Of a stretch of 64,000 bases of DNA, positions 63,128-64,000 are shown in pieces. The translations under genes were made by a program, and so were the position numbers. The notes under the pieces were generated by a model. That model made no database searches and was not told the origin of the DNA. It saw only the letters and a list, made by a program, of their open reading frames with translations. Every line of letters begins with the position of its first letter. Within the stretch, counting starts at the first letter, position 1. This DNA is from Fictibacillus enclensis (GTDB lineage Bacteria > Bacillota > Bacilli > Bacillales > Fictibacillaceae), in NCBI RefSeq assembly GCF_001457035.1, contig NZ_KQ758619.1, positions 489,492-553,491 on the forward strand, written 5' to 3'.

Positions 63128-64000
63128 TTAAATGAACCATTTTTTTCGTGGTATTGGGTAATATTCACCAGCGACAAGTTCTGGCGGTACGGCTTTTTCA
63201 ATTCGTAAAAGGTCAGATGAACTTAAATTCAGCTCGACTGCCCCGATTGCATCATGAAGTTGTGATTGCTTTCTAGCACCAATCAATGGGATAACATCCT
63301 CACCCTTGGATAAAGCCCATGCAATGGAGATCTGTGCGATGGTTACTTGCTTTTCTTCAGCAATTTCATGCAATGCCTCTACAAGAGCTAAATTTTTTTC
63401 AATATTTTCGTTGGTAAACCGTGGACCATTACTGCGTTTGTCATTCAAACCTAGAACCCGATCTTTTGACCATGTACCGCTCAATAAACCTCTTGAGAGA
63501 ACACCATAAGCCGAAAGCGAAATACCTAATTTCCGTAGAGTTGGCAAGATATTTGATTCGATGCTCCTATTAAATAGTGAGTATTCCATTTGCAGCCAAC
63601 TAATAGGATGTACAGTGTGCGCGCGACGAATTGTATCCACTCCTACTTCAGAAAGACCAATGTAACGCACATATCCCTTCTTTACCATATCGGCAATTGC
63701 ACCAACCGTTTCTTCAATTGGAACGCTTGGATCGATGCAGGCTGTGCCAGGTTGATAAAGATCGATGTATTCAACACCTAGGCGCAGTAGGGTATCCTCA
63801 AGGAAATTCTTTACTGTATTAGGGTGGTTATCACTCTTTGGATGACTCTTGCCCTGAGAGTGTAGCTTGCCATCGAATTTTACTGAAATAAACACATTTT
63901 CCCGTTGGATTCCTTGGAATGCTTCACGTAGAAGTAATTCATTGTGTCCATCGCCATAGAAATCCCCTGTATCAAAGAGTGTAATGCCTTCCTCAAGTGC
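63128..64000 (-). CDS. Aldo/keto reductase (N-terminus beyond window)
   Basis: The frame stays open to the right edge, so about 290 residues are seen and the start is missing. Blocks: GITLFDTGDFYGDGHNELLL (catalytic Asp and Tyr), ENVFISVKF (catalytic Lys), DLYQPGTACIDPSVPIEETV, GYVRYIGLSEVGVDTIRRAH, PISWLQMEYSLFNRSIESNI, SAYGVLSRGLLSG, IPLIGARKQSQLHDAIGAVE. The DLYQP.. form lacks the usual His of DLYxxH, as in a known AKR subgroup. NADPH-dependent reduction of aldehydes or ketones; substrate unknown. Confidence 0.9.
   Translation of the reverse strand, partial: ALEEGITLFDTGDFYGDGHNELLLREAFQGIQRENVFISVKFDGKLHSQGKSHPKSDNHPNTVKNFLEDTLLRLGVEYIDLYQPGTACIDPSVPIEETVGAIADMVKKGYVRYIGLSEVGVDTIRRAHTVHPISWLQMEYSLFNRSIESNILPTLRKLGISLSAYGVLSRGLLSGTWSKDRVLGLNDKRSNGPRFTNENIEKNLALVEALHEIAEEKQVTIAQISIAWALSKGEDVIPLIGARKQSQLHDAIGAVELNLSSSDLLRIEKAVPPELVAGEYYPIPRKKWFI

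Overview
The window looks like chromosome of a Bacillus-type Firmicute (Bacillaceae). Shine-Dalgarno sequences of the AAAGGAGG type are strong, GC content is moderate, and there is an isoleucine-type T-box, a translationally attenuated cat gene, a small KGG stress protein behind a sigma-B-like promoter, a YhfH-like zinc peptide, a ywqH-toxin-ywqK-nfi gene order as in Bacillus subtilis, and cre-like CcpA sites. No rRNA, tRNA, complete insertion sequence, prophage or CRISPR array was seen.

Layout. (1) 1-4800: a partial LacI/GanR-type regulator, then a polymorphic toxin locus: a helper protein, a toxin with a YwqJ-type deaminase tip, a YwqK-type immunity protein and endonuclease V, followed by displaced toxin tips and an orphan immunity gene. 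(2) 4800-8700: a STAS protein, sparse DNA with tiny genes, a broken M20 peptidase and a KGG stress protein. (3) 8679-12548: a HEPN-like/CBS protein, a kinase-like/EAL fusion and a RelA/SpoT-type HD hydrolase in one direction, facing a four-helix membrane protein; this is an undescribed-looking signalling group. (4) 12.8-20.3 kb: an ABM monooxygenase, formaldehyde dehydrogenase with a cre site, a Ser/Lys/Arg low-complexity protein, a XRE-cupin regulator divergent from a LysE exporter, a GNAT acetyltransferase, and T-box-brnQ. (5) 20.9-26.2 kb: a compartment-free ethanolamine operon eutA-eutB-eutC-eat containing a 21-bp tandem repeat. (6) 26.5-27.2 kb: cat type A with leader peptide. (7) 27.3-41.2 kb: a sugar-acid or hydroxy-acid catabolic regulon with a GntR/FadR regulator, RraA-like aldolase, Ldh-family oxidoreductase, FAH hydrolase, IlvD/Edd dehydratase, a LarA-like (nickel-pincer) epimerase homologue, a split UxaA-type lyase, two further dehydrogenases and a complete TctCBA transporter. 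Four copies of the palindrome TGGTCNGACCA mark its promoters. (8) 41.2-46.1 kb: small membrane genes, a TetR remnant, and a MoxR-DUF58-DUF4129 operon. (9) 46.2-63.1 kb: an ABC-transporter sugar locus.

The most striking gene is in region 9. The 842-residue protein at 46230-48758 has a PAS-like region, a histidine kinase, a receiver and, at its C-terminus, a complete RbsB-like sugar-binding domain. It has no membrane helix or signal peptide. That domain is clearly paralogous (about 60 percent identical by eye in the C-terminal third) to the locus's own ABC lipoprotein at 51871-53049. It is followed by a LytTR response regulator and a LacI regulator. The suggestion is that the cell copied the transporter's binding protein into a cytoplasmic sensor kinase. 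The metabolic genes (two Gfo/Idh/MocA dehydrogenases, three TIM-barrel isomerase/epimerase proteins, a zinc dehydrogenase, an alpha/beta hydrolase and a glycosidase-like protein) fit oxidation-elimination breakdown of a glycoside or anhydrosugar through 3-keto intermediates, most like the described levoglucosan (Lgd) pathway. The substrate is inferred, not shown.
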